NCBI GenBank assembly: GCA_021851335.1 | Contig: JAJZEA010000006.1 | Location: 31,965-95,964 of the forward strand | Length of the DNA: 64,000 nt | Reading direction: 5' to 3' | DNA from: Acidobacteriota bacterium | Lineage (GTDB): Bacteria; Acidobacteriota; Terriglobia; Terriglobales; Acidobacteriaceae | In this document: positions 37,443 through 45,994 of the stretch, one piece after another | Numbering within the stretch: position 1 is the stretch's first letter | Layout of the letters: each line of letters opens with the position of its first letter | The notes under the pieces: model-generated | Told to the model about the DNA's origin: nothing | What the model saw: only the letters and a program-made list of their open reading frames with translations | Database searches by the model: none | Position numbers and translations under genes: made by a program

Positions 37443-39149
37443 ATGCCCGAAATCATCGTCAATCCCGAAGCCGCACCGAGCAGCCCGACTGCCGCAGCGG
37501 CACTTCCGTCGCCGACGGCCATTCCAGTCCCCTTGCCCCATTCTTCGCTGGACGCTCCGGATGAGCGCGCATGGGCCGAGAAGCTGGCGCGCCGCTATCG
37601 CGCGGAGTTTGCCGATCTCAAGCACTTCAAGATTCAACATGATCTGCTGCGAACGGTTCCTGTGGAACTGATGTTTCGCTATAACTTTGTGCCGCTGGAG
37701 CAGCGCGACGATACGCTGGTGATCGCCGTCAGTGATCCTTCTCGTCTGATGGTGCTGGACGAGATTGCAGGGCTGCTGGGCTGCCGTATTGAGCCGCGCG
37801 TGGCCACACTGTCGCAGATCAATGACCTGCTCAAGAAGACCGAGCAGTCGCAGCGCGTGCTAGACGAGGCCAGTGAAGGGCTAACCTTCGACGTCATCTC
37901 CAGCGAAGAGAATCCCGACGAAAACATCTCGATCGAGAAGCTTGCCTCCGACGAAGACCTCAGCCCCATCATCCGTCTGGTGGACACTACGATCTTCACC
38001 GCGCTCGAACGACGCGCCTCCGACGTCCACATTGAAACCTACGACGATTCGTTGCTCATCAAGTACCGCATCGACGGCGTCTTACAGCCAGCGATGGCGC
38101 CGATTGCGCGTGAACACCACTCGACGATTCTTTCGCGTATCAAGATCATGAGCGAGCTGGACATTGCCGAGCGCCGCGTGCCGCAGGACGGTCGATTTCG
38201 CGTGCGCTACAAAGGTCGTCTGATCGATTTTCGTGTCTCCATCATGCCCACAGTTCATGGAGAAAATGCCGTTCTGCGCGTACTCGACAAGGAATCGATG
38301 AGCGAGAAGTTTCGCAATCTCACGCTGGAGGTGGTGGGCTTTGCCGAGGAAGACCTGCGCCGATTTCGTCGCTACATTCGCGAGCCATACGGCATGGTGC
38401 TGGTCACCGGACCCACCGGATCCGGCAAAACGACAACACTCTATGCCGCGCTGAACGAGATCAAAAGTGATGAGGAAAAGATCATCACGATCGAAGATCC
38501 GGTCGAGTATCAAATCCGCGGCATCACGCAGATTCCGGTGAACGAGAAAAAAGGATTGACCTTTGCGCGCGGACTGCGCTCGATTTTGCGCCACGATCCG
38601 GACAAGATTCTGGTGGGTGAGATTCGCGATGCGGAGACAGCGCAGATCGCCATCAACTCCGCACTCACCGGGCACCTGGTCTTCACCACCGTACATGCCA
38701 ACAACGTCGTCGATGTACTGGGGCGATTCCTGAACATGGGCGTCGAGGCATACAACTTCGTCTCCGCGTTGAACTGCATTCTGGCGCAGCGGCTGGTGCG
38801 CACCATCTGTTCGCACTGCACGGTGACGGTGCGGCACACCGAAGAGGAACTGATCCAAAGCGGACTCGATCCAGCAGAGTGGCACAACTTTGAATTTCAC
38901 GAGGGAGCCGGTTGCATTGAGTGCGGCGGAACGGGATATCGAGGCCGCACCGCCATCCATGAGTTGCTGGATTTGACGGATACGATTCGCGAGCTGATTC
39001 TGGACAAGAAGCCAACGTCGGAAGTACGGAGACAGGCGCAACGCGAGGGCATGAGCTTTCTGCGTGAATCCGCACTGGATCGCGTCCGGCGCGGCTTCAC
39101 TACGCTCAAGGAAATCAACAAGGTCACATTCATTGAGGCATCGCGCTAG
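37443..39149 (+). CDS. Type II secretion/type IV pilus assembly ATPase (GspE/PilB)
   Basis: 568 residues. A Pro/Ala-rich N-terminus leads into a GspE N-terminal (MshEN-like) domain, about 50-150 (FKIQHDLLRTVPVELMFRYN). The ATPase core has Walker A VTGPTGSGKTTTLYAAL, the Asp box ITIEDPVEYQIRG, Walker B ILVGEIRDAETAQIA and the His box TGHLVFTTVHANN. The zinc module CSHC...CIECGGTGYRGR is intact. It powers pilin or pseudopilin extraction. Its stop overlaps the following GTG by one base. Confidence 0.95.
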   Translation: MPEIIVNPEAAPSSPTAAAALPSPTAIPVPLPHSSLDAPDERAWAEKLARRYRAEFADLKHFKIQHDLLRTVPVELMFRYNFVPLEQRDDTLVIAVSDPSRLMVLDEIAGLLGCRIEPRVATLSQINDLLKKTEQSQRVLDEASEGLTFDVISSEENPDENISIEKLASDEDLSPIIRLVDTTIFTALERRASDVHIETYDDSLLIKYRIDGVLQPAMAPIAREHHSTILSRIKIMSELDIAERRVPQDGRFRVRYKGRLIDFRVSIMPTVHGENAVLRVLDKESMSEKFRNLTLEVVGFAEEDLRRFRRYIREPYGMVLVTGPTGSGKTTTLYAALNEIKSDEEKIITIEDPVEYQIRGITQIPVNEKKGLTFARGLRSILRHDPDKILVGEIRDAETAQIAINSALTGHLVFTTVHANNVVDVLGRFLNMGVEAYNFVSALNCILAQRLVRTICSHCTVTVRHTEEELIQSGLDPAEWHNFEFHEGAGCIECGGTGYRGRTAIHELLDLTDTIRELILDKKPTSEVRRQAQREGMSFLRESALDRVRRGFTTLKEINKVTFIEASR

Positions 39150-40108
39150 TGAGTCCGATTTCGATTCCTTTTTCACTCTCAGCCTTGCGCGCCGCTTCTG
39201 CGGGATTGCGTCCGCCTGTGGCCATTGCACTGGGGCCGGAGGGCATCGTCGTCGGAACCGCGGGACAAGAGATCGCCACCACGAAACTTGCCGGAGCCAC
39301 ACTGCCGGCAGGAGCCATCCTTCCTGGAATTACTGAGGCAAATCTTGCTCAGTCGGCAGAGATCGTGACGGCCATTCGCGCAGTGCTGACTCGCGTGGAA
39401 ACTCGTGGCCGCGCGGCAACCATGGTTGTTCCGGATGCCGCAGTGCGCGTCTTTCTGCTGGACTTTGACACCTTTCCCACTCGACGTGAAGAGGTCATTC
39501 CCATCCTCCGCTTTCGTCTGCGGAAATCCGTCTCCTTTGACGTGGAACACGCCGCACTCAGCTTTCAGGTACTCAGCGAAGGCTCATCGCGCACCGAATC
39601 GCCATGGAAGATTCTGGCGATTCTGATGCCTGGCGCGGTGCGCGATGAATATGAAGCCGTCGCGCGCGCTGCCGGGCTGGAGCCTGGCGTCATGTTGCCC
39701 GCATCGCTGGCCACTCTTTGCTCGCTGCAGAGTCAGCAGGCTGAGCTTGTTGCTTTTCACAGCATCCACAATCTAACCATCGTCATCGTCTCGGGCAGCG
39801 ATTTTCTGCTCTATCGCTCCAGCGACCTGCCTGCGGAAACAGCCGCGCATGGCACAGAGATTCAGCGCGCAATCGCCGTTGCCTGCGCGTTTTTTGAAGA
39901 CACTCTCCGCGCTGCGCCCAGTCGCCTGCTCTATGCCGGAGCGTTGCCCGCACCGGAGTTTGCCGCTATCCTGGCAGAATCCTCCACGGCGGAGTCGTCC
40001 TTCACCGTGGACCCGATCATCGATCTCGATGCCACGCCTGGCCTGGCTGGAGACAACCTCTCCGGCCTTGCCAGCGCAGTGGTCGCAACTCTGGCGGGAG
40101 CGCGCTGA
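39149..40108 (+). CDS. PilM-like cytoplasmic component of pilus/secretion platform
   Basis: 319 residues. Assigned mainly from position between the ATPase and a PilN-like protein and from overall pattern: LRPPVAIALGPEGIVVGTA as the first actin-like strand pair, FPTRREEVIPILRFRLRKSV as the conserved PilM/GspL cytoplasmic helix, and a C-terminal actin-like lobe. The nucleotide-binding signatures are weak, so ATP binding is doubtful. GTG start overlaps the previous stop codon. PilM normally recruits PilN from the cytoplasmic side. Confidence 0.65.
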   Translation: MSPISIPFSLSALRAASAGLRPPVAIALGPEGIVVGTAGQEIATTKLAGATLPAGAILPGITEANLAQSAEIVTAIRAVLTRVETRGRAATMVVPDAAVRVFLLDFDTFPTRREEVIPILRFRLRKSVSFDVEHAALSFQVLSEGSSRTESPWKILAILMPGAVRDEYEAVARAAGLEPGVMLPASLATLCSLQSQQAELVAFHSIHNLTIVIVSGSDFLLYRSSDLPAETAAHGTEIQRAIAVACAFFEDTLRAAPSRLLYAGALPAPEFAAILAESSTAESSFTVDPIIDLDATPGLAGDNLSGLASAVVATLAGAR

Positions 40109-40111
40109 ACC

Positions 40112-40885
40112 ATGCAAATCACGCTGAATCTCGCATCGCGCCCATACGCCGATCATCGTCCGATGTTCCGTCAATTGCGCATGGGCATGGCCGTCATGGC
40201 TTTGCTGCTGGCTTTGCTCGTGCTGGGAATGCTCCACTTTCACCAGTCCGCGTTACGCATGGAAGCCAGGCGCGCGCGCCTTCAAAGTTCGCTGGCACAA
40301 CTCCAGCAGCAGGAGCTGGCGGACCGCACCAGCATGCAACTGCCCGCTAACGCTCGCGTGCTCACACAGGCCGACTACCTGAACCACCTCTTCGACGAAA
40401 AGTCTTTCTCCTGGACCGAGACCATGGAAGATATGGAAACGACGCTGCCAGCCGGCGTGCAGGTGACCGCCATTGAACCGGTGCGCGACAAACAAGGTCG
40501 GCTGACGCTTCGTCTTCGCGTGACCGGACAACGGGGTCCGGTAGTGGATCTGCTGCGTGCCATGGAGCATTCTCCGCGCTTCGTTCATCCACGCATTGTG
40601 GGAGAAAACGCCGCCAGCGAAAATGGCCCGAACGGAGTTCAGGCGGCGAACGCTCCGCAGTTGGTCAACTTTGATCTGCTGGCTGAGTACAGCCAGGCCA
40701 CACCAGCCGAACGCAAAGCGGAGATTGCCGCGCGATTGCATCCCCACGCTCAGCCGACAGAGACTGCAAAGACAACATCTGCGACACAGGCCAGACATTC
40801 TGTCGCGACAAAATCTCCTGTAGGAGCGGTGCGTCTGCATGGCAGACCGATGCAGCCACGGCAAGGATCGGCGGTGCCACGATGA
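40112..40885 (+). CDS. PilN-like bitopic membrane protein
   Basis: 257 residues. The N-terminus MQITLNLASRPYADHR corresponds to the PilN INLLP-type PilM-binding peptide. One transmembrane segment about 28-47 (MAVMALLLALLVLGMLHF) is followed by a coiled coil and a ferredoxin-like periplasmic domain (MEDMETTLPAGVQVTAIEPV). A polar tail rich in Thr/Ala/Arg ends the protein. Starts three bases after the PilM-like stop and overlaps the next gene by 4 nt. Confidence 0.7.
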   Translation: MQITLNLASRPYADHRPMFRQLRMGMAVMALLLALLVLGMLHFHQSALRMEARRARLQSSLAQLQQQELADRTSMQLPANARVLTQADYLNHLFDEKSFSWTETMEDMETTLPAGVQVTAIEPVRDKQGRLTLRLRVTGQRGPVVDLLRAMEHSPRFVHPRIVGENAASENGPNGVQAANAPQLVNFDLLAEYSQATPAERKAEIAARLHPHAQPTETAKTTSATQARHSVATKSPVGAVRLHGRPMQPRQGSAVPR

Positions 40886-41550
40886 GCGCGACGAACTTGA
40901 CTAATCCACGATTGCAGGCTGCCCGCAAGTTTCTCTTCTCCATGCTGGGGCTGCATGTTGTGCTCTTTGCAGCCATGGCGATACTCACGCTCCTGCTCAG
41001 TGTGCGCGTATTGCTGGACTGGAGAACCACCAGCGCCAGCAGCCAGGATGAGCTGGCCAGCATTCAGGCACAGATGCGAACGCTGCAAATCCAGCTCAAG
41101 CCTCTTCAAGGGCTGGATGCACGGGTTGTTGCGTCGCGGAAACAGATCGATCAGTTCTATCTCGATCGCATTCCGCCCAGCTACTCTTCGATTGCCAATG
41201 AGCTGGGCACACTTGCCTCGCAGGCACCGGTACGGCTGACTCGAGTGGAGTATTCACAGGCGCCGGGATCAGTGGACCTGACCGAGATTCGCATGGACGC
41301 CGGACTGAGCGGCGATTATCCCTCGATCATGCACTTCATCAACGGCGTGGAGCGCAGCAGGACATTCTTCATCATTCGCGCGATGGCGCTAACCGGTCAG
41401 CAAAACGGTCAGGTCGCGCTCCGCTTGCAGATGTCCACCTGGCTGCGACCCGCCGATGCCGCCGCCAGCGGCCTGCCGCTGGCCCATGACCACCCCACGG
41501 ATGCGACGACCGGTTCCGCCGACGCTCCCGCGCAGCAGGAGGGCAACTGA
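40882..41550 (+). CDS. PilO-like bitopic membrane protein
   Basis: 222 residues with one transmembrane helix near 20-45 (FLFSMLGLHVVLFAAMAILT...), a coiled-coil region (QAQMRTLQIQLKPLQGLDARVV) and a PilO-type ferredoxin fold (IANELGTLASQAPVRLTRVE, DYPSIMHFINGVERSRTFFI). PilN and PilO form the heterodimer that links the platform to the periplasm. ATGA overlap with the PilN-like gene. Confidence 0.75.
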   Translation: MSATNLTNPRLQAARKFLFSMLGLHVVLFAAMAILTLLLSVRVLLDWRTTSASSQDELASIQAQMRTLQIQLKPLQGLDARVVASRKQIDQFYLDRIPPSYSSIANELGTLASQAPVRLTRVEYSQAPGSVDLTEIRMDAGLSGDYPSIMHFINGVERSRTFFIIRAMALTGQQNGQVALRLQMSTWLRPADAAASGLPLAHDHPTDATTGSADAPAQQEGN

Positions 41551-41551
41551 G

Positions 41552-42172
41552 ATGGCCGTCAAGCTGGGCACGGAAAACAAGCGCAACGTGGTGATTGCAG
41601 CCATTCTGCTATCGGTGGTCGTTTACCTTGGCATCACTCAGTTGCTGAGCGGCCCACCACATCCGCAGACGGCTGCGACTGCACCTGCTGCAACCACTCC
41701 CAGCGCTCGAAGAACTCCGAAAACCGATGCTGCTTCGGGTGAGGACACCGGTGAAGCACGCAAAGTGCCGACCATGAATCTGGACCCGACGCTGCACCTG
41801 GAGCGGCTGAAAGCCAGCGAGTCCATCGAATATGCCGGAACCGGGCGCAATATTTTTTCCATGGATTCTGCGCCGCCGGTGCGCATCGAAAAGACGCTTG
41901 CCTCGGCGCGTCCCGACCCGCGCAAAGCAGCTGTTTACACGCCTCCACCCGCGCCGCGACCACCCGCAATTGACCTGAAGTTCTTTGGCTATTCGGTGGC
42001 GAAAGACGGAGCGCGCCGAGCGTTTCTACTGCATGGCGAAGATATTTTCGATGCCGGAGTGGGTGAGATCGTCGATCATCGCTTCAAGGTAATCAGCATC
42101 ACACCCACTGGAGTGCAGGTGACCGATCTGGGCTACAACAACACCCAGACGCTGCCGCTGGAGTCTAATTAG
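41552..42172 (+). CDS. PilP/GspC-like periplasmic linker protein
   Basis: 206 residues. One N-terminal membrane helix (VVIAAILLSVVVYLGITQLL), a Pro/Thr/Ala-rich linker, then a small beta domain from about 140 (IDLKFFGYSVAKDGARRAFL, DRFKVISI-like strands, GVQVTDLGYNNTQTLPL). Size and layout match the homology-region domain of PilP or GspC, which contacts the secretin. Assignment rests on layout and operon position. The secretin gene itself is not in the window. Confidence 0.6.
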   Translation: MAVKLGTENKRNVVIAAILLSVVVYLGITQLLSGPPHPQTAATAPAATTPSARRTPKTDAASGEDTGEARKVPTMNLDPTLHLERLKASESIEYAGTGRNIFSMDSAPPVRIEKTLASARPDPRKAAVYTPPPAPRPPAIDLKFFGYSVAKDGARRAFLLHGEDIFDAGVGEIVDHRFKVISITPTGVQVTDLGYNNTQTLPLESN

Positions 42173-42174
42173 GA

Positions 42175-43218
42175 ATGAGGTCTCTGTTTCAGCCCGCGGA
42201 TGTGGCTCACCGCAGGAAGGTTGGCATGGTTGCGCGCCGACCGCGGGAGGCCGGTTACGTACTGCTGGCGGTCCTGTTCATGGCCTTCCTGCTGGCGATA
42301 TCGCTCTCTGTGGCGGCTTCTCGCATGGCCTCCGACATTGAGCGCGACCATGAGCGAGAGCTGATCCAGCGTGGATTGCAGTACCAGCGCGCAGTTCAAC
42401 TTTATTACCGCAAATTCGGGGCGTATCCGCCCACCGTCGACGCGCTGGTCAAGACCAGCGATATTCGCTTTCTGCGCAAGCGCTACAAGGACCCCATCAC
42501 GGGCAAGGATGATTGGGTTCCCATTCATTTTGGCGAGGCCAAAACACCCATCCTCGGCTTCTTTGGCCAGCCTTTAGCCGGTGCAGGCGCAGGCGGGACA
42601 TCCAGCATCGGCGGCGTGGGACCAAGCGGCGGGAACAGCAATGCCGGCGCTTCCATGGCGAGCGCTGGCAATTCGTCGGGCTTTTCGCTTGGCTCCGGCA
42701 TGGGCGGCGCGACCAGCGGACCGGGCGGAGCAGCGAGCAGTGGACCCGGTGGAGCGGCGGGCAGTTCCCCGACCAGCGGAAGCTCGTTCGGCAGCAACTC
42801 TCCGTCGGACTTTGGCAGCAGCAGCAGCTCCCAGACCTTTGGCGGCGCGGGCATCATCGGCTTCAAAATCCCCAGCAACAAGCAGGCCATTCTGGAGTTC
42901 AAGAAGCAGAAGCACTTCAACGAGTGGGAGTTCTACTACGATCCGATGGCGGAGCAGTTTCTTTCCGGCAATGCCGCGCTGGGCCAACCCATCCCAACCG
43001 CCGGAAGCACCAGCGCAACGGCTTTTGGAGGCAGTTCCACATCGGGCGCTGTGCCGGGCGCTGCGGGATCAAGCGGTTTCGGTTCCAGCCCGTCGTCGGG
43101 ATTCAGCAGTGGACCCTCGTCCACCTTTGGCGGAAGTTCATCGAGCGGATTCGGCGGCAGCTCGTCCAGTGGATTCGGTGGCAGCTCCTCGCCAACGACA
43201 CCATCCCAGCCACAGTAG
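42175..43218 (+). CDS. Pseudopilin-like protein with Gly/Ser-rich repeat tail
   Basis: 347 residues. REAGYVLLAVLFMAFLLAISLS (read in two pieces, about 26-47) is a prepilin-like membrane helix, followed by ELIQRGLQYQRAVQLYYRKF and GAYPPTVDALV, the GspG-type start of the globular domain. The classical G^FTLIE site is replaced by AG^YVLLA, without Glu5. The rest is unusual: Gly/Ser-rich segments at about 140-220 and 275-347 flank a short folded patch (GIIGFKIPSNKQAILEFKKQ, NEWEFYYDPMAEQFL), and the end is a tandem SSGFGGSS repeat. It closes the operon. Confidence 0.75.
   Translation: MRSLFQPADVAHRRKVGMVARRPREAGYVLLAVLFMAFLLAISLSVAASRMASDIERDHERELIQRGLQYQRAVQLYYRKFGAYPPTVDALVKTSDIRFLRKRYKDPITGKDDWVPIHFGEAKTPILGFFGQPLAGAGAGGTSSIGGVGPSGGNSNAGASMASAGNSSGFSLGSGMGGATSGPGGAASSGPGGAAGSSPTSGSSFGSNSPSDFGSSSSSQTFGGAGIIGFKIPSNKQAILEFKKQKHFNEWEFYYDPMAEQFLSGNAALGQPIPTAGSTSATAFGGSSTSGAVPGAAGSSGFGSSPSSGFSSGPSSTFGGSSSSGFGGSSSSGFGGSSSPTTPSQPQ
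43129..43195 (+). repeat. Tandem 24-bp coding repeat at the 3' end of the pseudopilin gene
   Basis: DNA encoding SSGFGGSS is repeated with small silent differences (GGCGGAAGTTCATCGAGC / GGCGGCAGCTCGTCCAGT / GGTGGCAGCTCCTCG). Earlier, looser copies of the Gly/Ser pattern occur from 43069. Confidence 0.7.
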
Positions 43219-43238
43219 CCCGCGTTTGTGGCCAAAAC

Positions 43239-43268
43239 AAAGGCGCCACCCATGCCGGTGGCGCCTTT
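43239..43268. terminator. Bidirectional terminator between pilus operon and Fe-S carrier gene
   Basis: AAAGGCGCCACC (43239-43250) and GGTGGCGCCTTT (43257-43268) form a perfect 12-bp stem with A-rich and T-rich flanks on both sides, suitable for both convergent transcripts. Confidence 0.85.
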
Positions 43269-43308
43269 ATTCCATAATTGCTGGAGTTTTCCCAGGTTCG
43301 TTTCGAGC

Positions 43309-43677
43309 TTAGACGCTGAACGAGGAACCGCAACCGCATGTGCTCTTCACGTTGGGATTTTCAAACTTGAAACCGGCCGCTTCCAGCGTCTCGACATAAT
43401 CGACAACGCAGTTGTTCAGGTACATGAGCGAAGTCGAGTCGATGAAGACCTTCAGGCCGTCATAGGTAAAGACCTTGTCCATCATTCCGGACTGATTTTC
43501 AAAGGCCATGGAGTACTGAAAACCCGAGCAGCCGCCCCCTACCACGCCAACGCGAAGACCCGCCGGGATTGGATCCTGAGTCGCCATAATCTCGCGAACT
43601 TTAGCGATCGCAGCCGGGGTCATGTTCAGAGGTTGCGATTTCGTCTCTGGCATCATTGGTTCGATTGCAGTGGCCAT
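43309..43677 (-). CDS. A-type iron-sulfur carrier (ErpA/IscA family)
   Basis: 122 residues. The three cysteines of A-type carriers are present: GGGCSGFQYSM and STCGCGSSF. The core MTPAAIAKVREIM...LEAAGFKFENPNVKSTC is typical. It accepts or relays Fe-S clusters to apo-targets; in this window LeuC, IlvD and SdaA are such clients. A 17-residue N-terminal extension is rich in Met/Pro. GGGAGAA lies just before the ATG. Confidence 0.93.
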   Translation of the reverse strand: MATAIEPMMPETKSQPLNMTPAAIAKVREIMATQDPIPAGLRVGVVGGGCSGFQYSMAFENQSGMMDKVFTYDGLKVFIDSTSLMYLNNCVVDYVETLEAAGFKFENPNVKSTCGCGSSFSV

Positions 43678-44078
43678 AGTATTCTCCCTTGGTTCGGACT
43701 TGCTTGCGGCGTCTCGCTTCGGACTTCACGCCTGTCATCACTTTATCGCTGTTTTCGGCGCAAAATCAAGAGCATTTTGGTCCGCATTCACTTTATGGGA
43801 TGCGCTTCCGGCACGGGAAGTTTCAATTTCGCACCTGTCTTTGCCCGCCAGATGCGGGAAACACTCCCCTGATGTCACCTCAGCGAGTCCTCTGTGACAG
43901 CAGTCACGGAAAAATCTGTGCATGCGGCGCAATGTAGCGCTATAGTGGTTAGCCGGGCGGCACCGGCTGCCTTTGCCGTACTGGAATTTTGCTTTGAGCT
44001 TGCAGATTTTGCAGAGAGCGAAACACGGCAGCGCATCCGGGTCCGTACCGATCCCCGATTGGGGCATGGAGGAAGCGT
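43678..44078. other. 400-bp non-coding interval with divergent promoters
   Basis: No gene supported. For the Fe-S carrier on the minus strand, TTGATT (43769-43764) and TAAAGT (43745-43740) with an 18-bp spacer form a plausible promoter. The dyad TGACAGCAGTCA near 43906 and a CTATAGT -10-like element near 43940 may belong to the downstream small membrane protein gene. The remainder shows no recognised RNA or repeat. Confidence 0.45.
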
Positions 44079-44354
44079 ATGCACATCATTCCTGTACTGT
44101 GGATTGCTTGGGGTGTGGTGGCGGTCATAACTCTGGCGCTGTATGGCTATCGTACGTCGCTGACGCGCGATGAAGAGGGACAGATCTTTCTGGACGAGGC
44201 CTTTGATCACGAAAAGGCGGTTCAGAGCGCGATTGTCTCGCGGGTCAATCGCATTGAACCCGTCGTTCGCGTGAGCGTGGCTTTAACGGCGCTGATGACT
44301 GCGGCCGTGATCGCCTACTACGCCTGGGATGCTGCCAAGTCGCTCTTTGGCTGA
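44079..44354 (+). CDS. Small two-helix membrane protein, function unknown
   Basis: 91 residues. Helix 1 about 4-23 (IPVLWIAWGVVAVITLALYG), a charged middle (SLTRDEEGQIFLDEAFDHEK) and helix 2 about 65-83 (VSVALTALMTAAVIAYYAW). An excellent GGAGGA site precedes the ATG. No family is recognised. Both termini hydrophobic with an acidic loop suggests a small inner-membrane accessory protein. Confidence 0.75.
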   Translation: MHIIPVLWIAWGVVAVITLALYGYRTSLTRDEEGQIFLDEAFDHEKAVQSAIVSRVNRIEPVVRVSVALTALMTAAVIAYYAWDAAKSLFG

Positions 44355-44472
44355 TCCTGTTTCAGCTGAACTTGCATCTCCGAGTGCAGCTGCGTGAACG
44401 ACAGCCAGTGATGCGGGAAGCGTGGAGGAGAGTTGTGCCGAAGCGTGTCTCCCAGGCGCGAGGAAACACGCT

Positions 44473-45876
44473 CTACTCCACCTGCTGCTGCGCTCGATAG
44501 CCGCTGCGATAGATCAGGTCGTACTTGAGCGGATGGTGTTTCTGATCTTGAAATTGCATCGGTCGGCCCTCGTCATCCACCAGTTCGACCTGAATCTTCC
44601 GGTAGGTTCCATCCTGTTTGCTGTTGGTGGGATGGTAGACAATCTCATACTTTGAGCGAATGGCCTCGTTGATCGCGCGCACATCATCGGGCAGTTCGCC
44701 CTCGAAGCGCGGCGCGAAGAACATGCCGCCGGTCATGTGCGCAAAGGTCTGCATCTGGTTATCGGCCTGGAGATAGTTGATATCCGACCGGGCCAAGCGC
44801 GGACTGCCCTCTACCATTGCGCGCAGGAAGCCGCCGGTCGAGATCGAATAAATCGTCACGTTGGGAGTCTCGCGAATCTTCCGCAAAATCTTGTCCAGCG
44901 TGATCCGCGAAAAAGTATCGCGACCGGAGCTAACCAGCAGAATATATTTTTGTCCTTCGATACGCGTCATGCGATCCAGCGCCTCATAGAGAGCGTCAAA
45001 GAGATCGCGCTCGGTGAAGCCGGGAATGGTCAGGTCGCTGATGCCTTCCAGAAGCTGATTTTTATCCTGAGTAAAGTCGGTCACAATCTGCGTCCGCATG
45101 TCATAAGTCATCAGCGCAACATAATCCTGGGGCCGCAACTGCTGCGCAAAGGCCCAGGCTGCATTCCGCATGTCATAGATGAACTGATAGTTGGTGGAGG
45201 CAAACTCAGCCAGAATCAGCGCTGTAATCGGAGCTTCCACGCGCTTGAAGCGAATGATCTTCTGCGGCTCGCCGTCCTCATAGACAACAAAATTGGACGC
45301 CTTCAAATTGGGGATGAACTGATGCGTCTTTTGCAGCAGGACTCCGATATCGACCGTGACCTCGGGCACCTCGACCTGAAGGGTCAGGTTGCTGAGTCCC
45401 GGCGGATTCCTGACAACCGGCGCAGGCGGCGGCGGTGACTCATCTTCCGCTTTGCGCTTGAGCCGGGGCACCACGATACCATCGGCGTCGCCGTCCGGGC
45501 CAGAGCCATCGGGAGCTGACGTAGCTGACGGCTGCTCGTCGGGGTGCTTTAGCGTGGGCGCGACATTGGGTGCAGAGCTTTGCCCCGCCGGAGATGGCTG
45601 CGCAGCCGGAACCGTCTGCGCGGCGGGCGCTTGCTGGCGGTCCGGGGTTGGCTCGGAATCTTCTGGATGCTGCTTGCGCTTCAACACCGGCCCACCGTTG
45701 TCCGGCTGTTGCCCTGCATCGGAAGCACTTGAGCCAGACGCAGTATTTTGAGGCGCGCTGGTAGGCTCCAGCGCAAAGGTCGCCGTTTGCCGAGCAGCCC
45801 AAAGAGCACCGTCGCTGCCGACGGCAACGGCCAGTAACACCGCCAGAATGAACCCTTTTCTCGTTGAGCGAATCAC
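44473..45876 (-). CDS. VWFA-related acidobacterial protein, secreted
   Basis: About 467 residues. Signal peptide FILAVLLAVAVGSDGALWAA near the N-terminus; a Pro/Gln/Ala-rich linker to about 145; then an acidobacterial VWFA-related domain: LTLQVEVPEVTVDIGVLL, KASNFVVYEDGEPQKIIRF, VEAPITALILAEFASTNY, and a Rossmann-like VWA fold with ILLVSSGRDTFSRITLD. The usual DxSxS metal site appears as LAEFAST, so metal binding may be weakened. GTG 45876 has GGAG eight bases upstream. Divergent from the S55-peptidase gene. Role unknown; VWA domains mediate protein contacts. Confidence 0.85.
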   Translation of the reverse strand: MIRSTRKGFILAVLLAVAVGSDGALWAARQTATFALEPTSAPQNTASGSSASDAGQQPDNGGPVLKRKQHPEDSEPTPDRQQAPAAQTVPAAQPSPAGQSSAPNVAPTLKHPDEQPSATSAPDGSGPDGDADGIVVPRLKRKAEDESPPPPAPVVRNPPGLSNLTLQVEVPEVTVDIGVLLQKTHQFIPNLKASNFVVYEDGEPQKIIRFKRVEAPITALILAEFASTNYQFIYDMRNAAWAFAQQLRPQDYVALMTYDMRTQIVTDFTQDKNQLLEGISDLTIPGFTERDLFDALYEALDRMTRIEGQKYILLVSSGRDTFSRITLDKILRKIRETPNVTIYSISTGGFLRAMVEGSPRLARSDINYLQADNQMQTFAHMTGGMFFAPRFEGELPDDVRAINEAIRSKYEIVYHPTNSKQDGTYRKIQVELVDDEGRPMQFQDQKHHPLKYDLIYRSGYRAQQQVE

Positions 45877-45994
45877 TGCGCATGCTCCATCAGCAAAGTT
45901 CGGCCAGGCCTTAGCGGCCACGAAAATCACAAAAGCGCGCCACAGTCGGCGAAAAGCCGTCCTGCCGTCTACAGTAGTAGACGTGAGTACTTTT

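Noticed and set aside
43678..44078. Possible small genes in the non-coding interval before the small membrane protein
   Set aside because: Frames there lack ribosome-binding sites, overlap promoter features and read as the antisense of one another.
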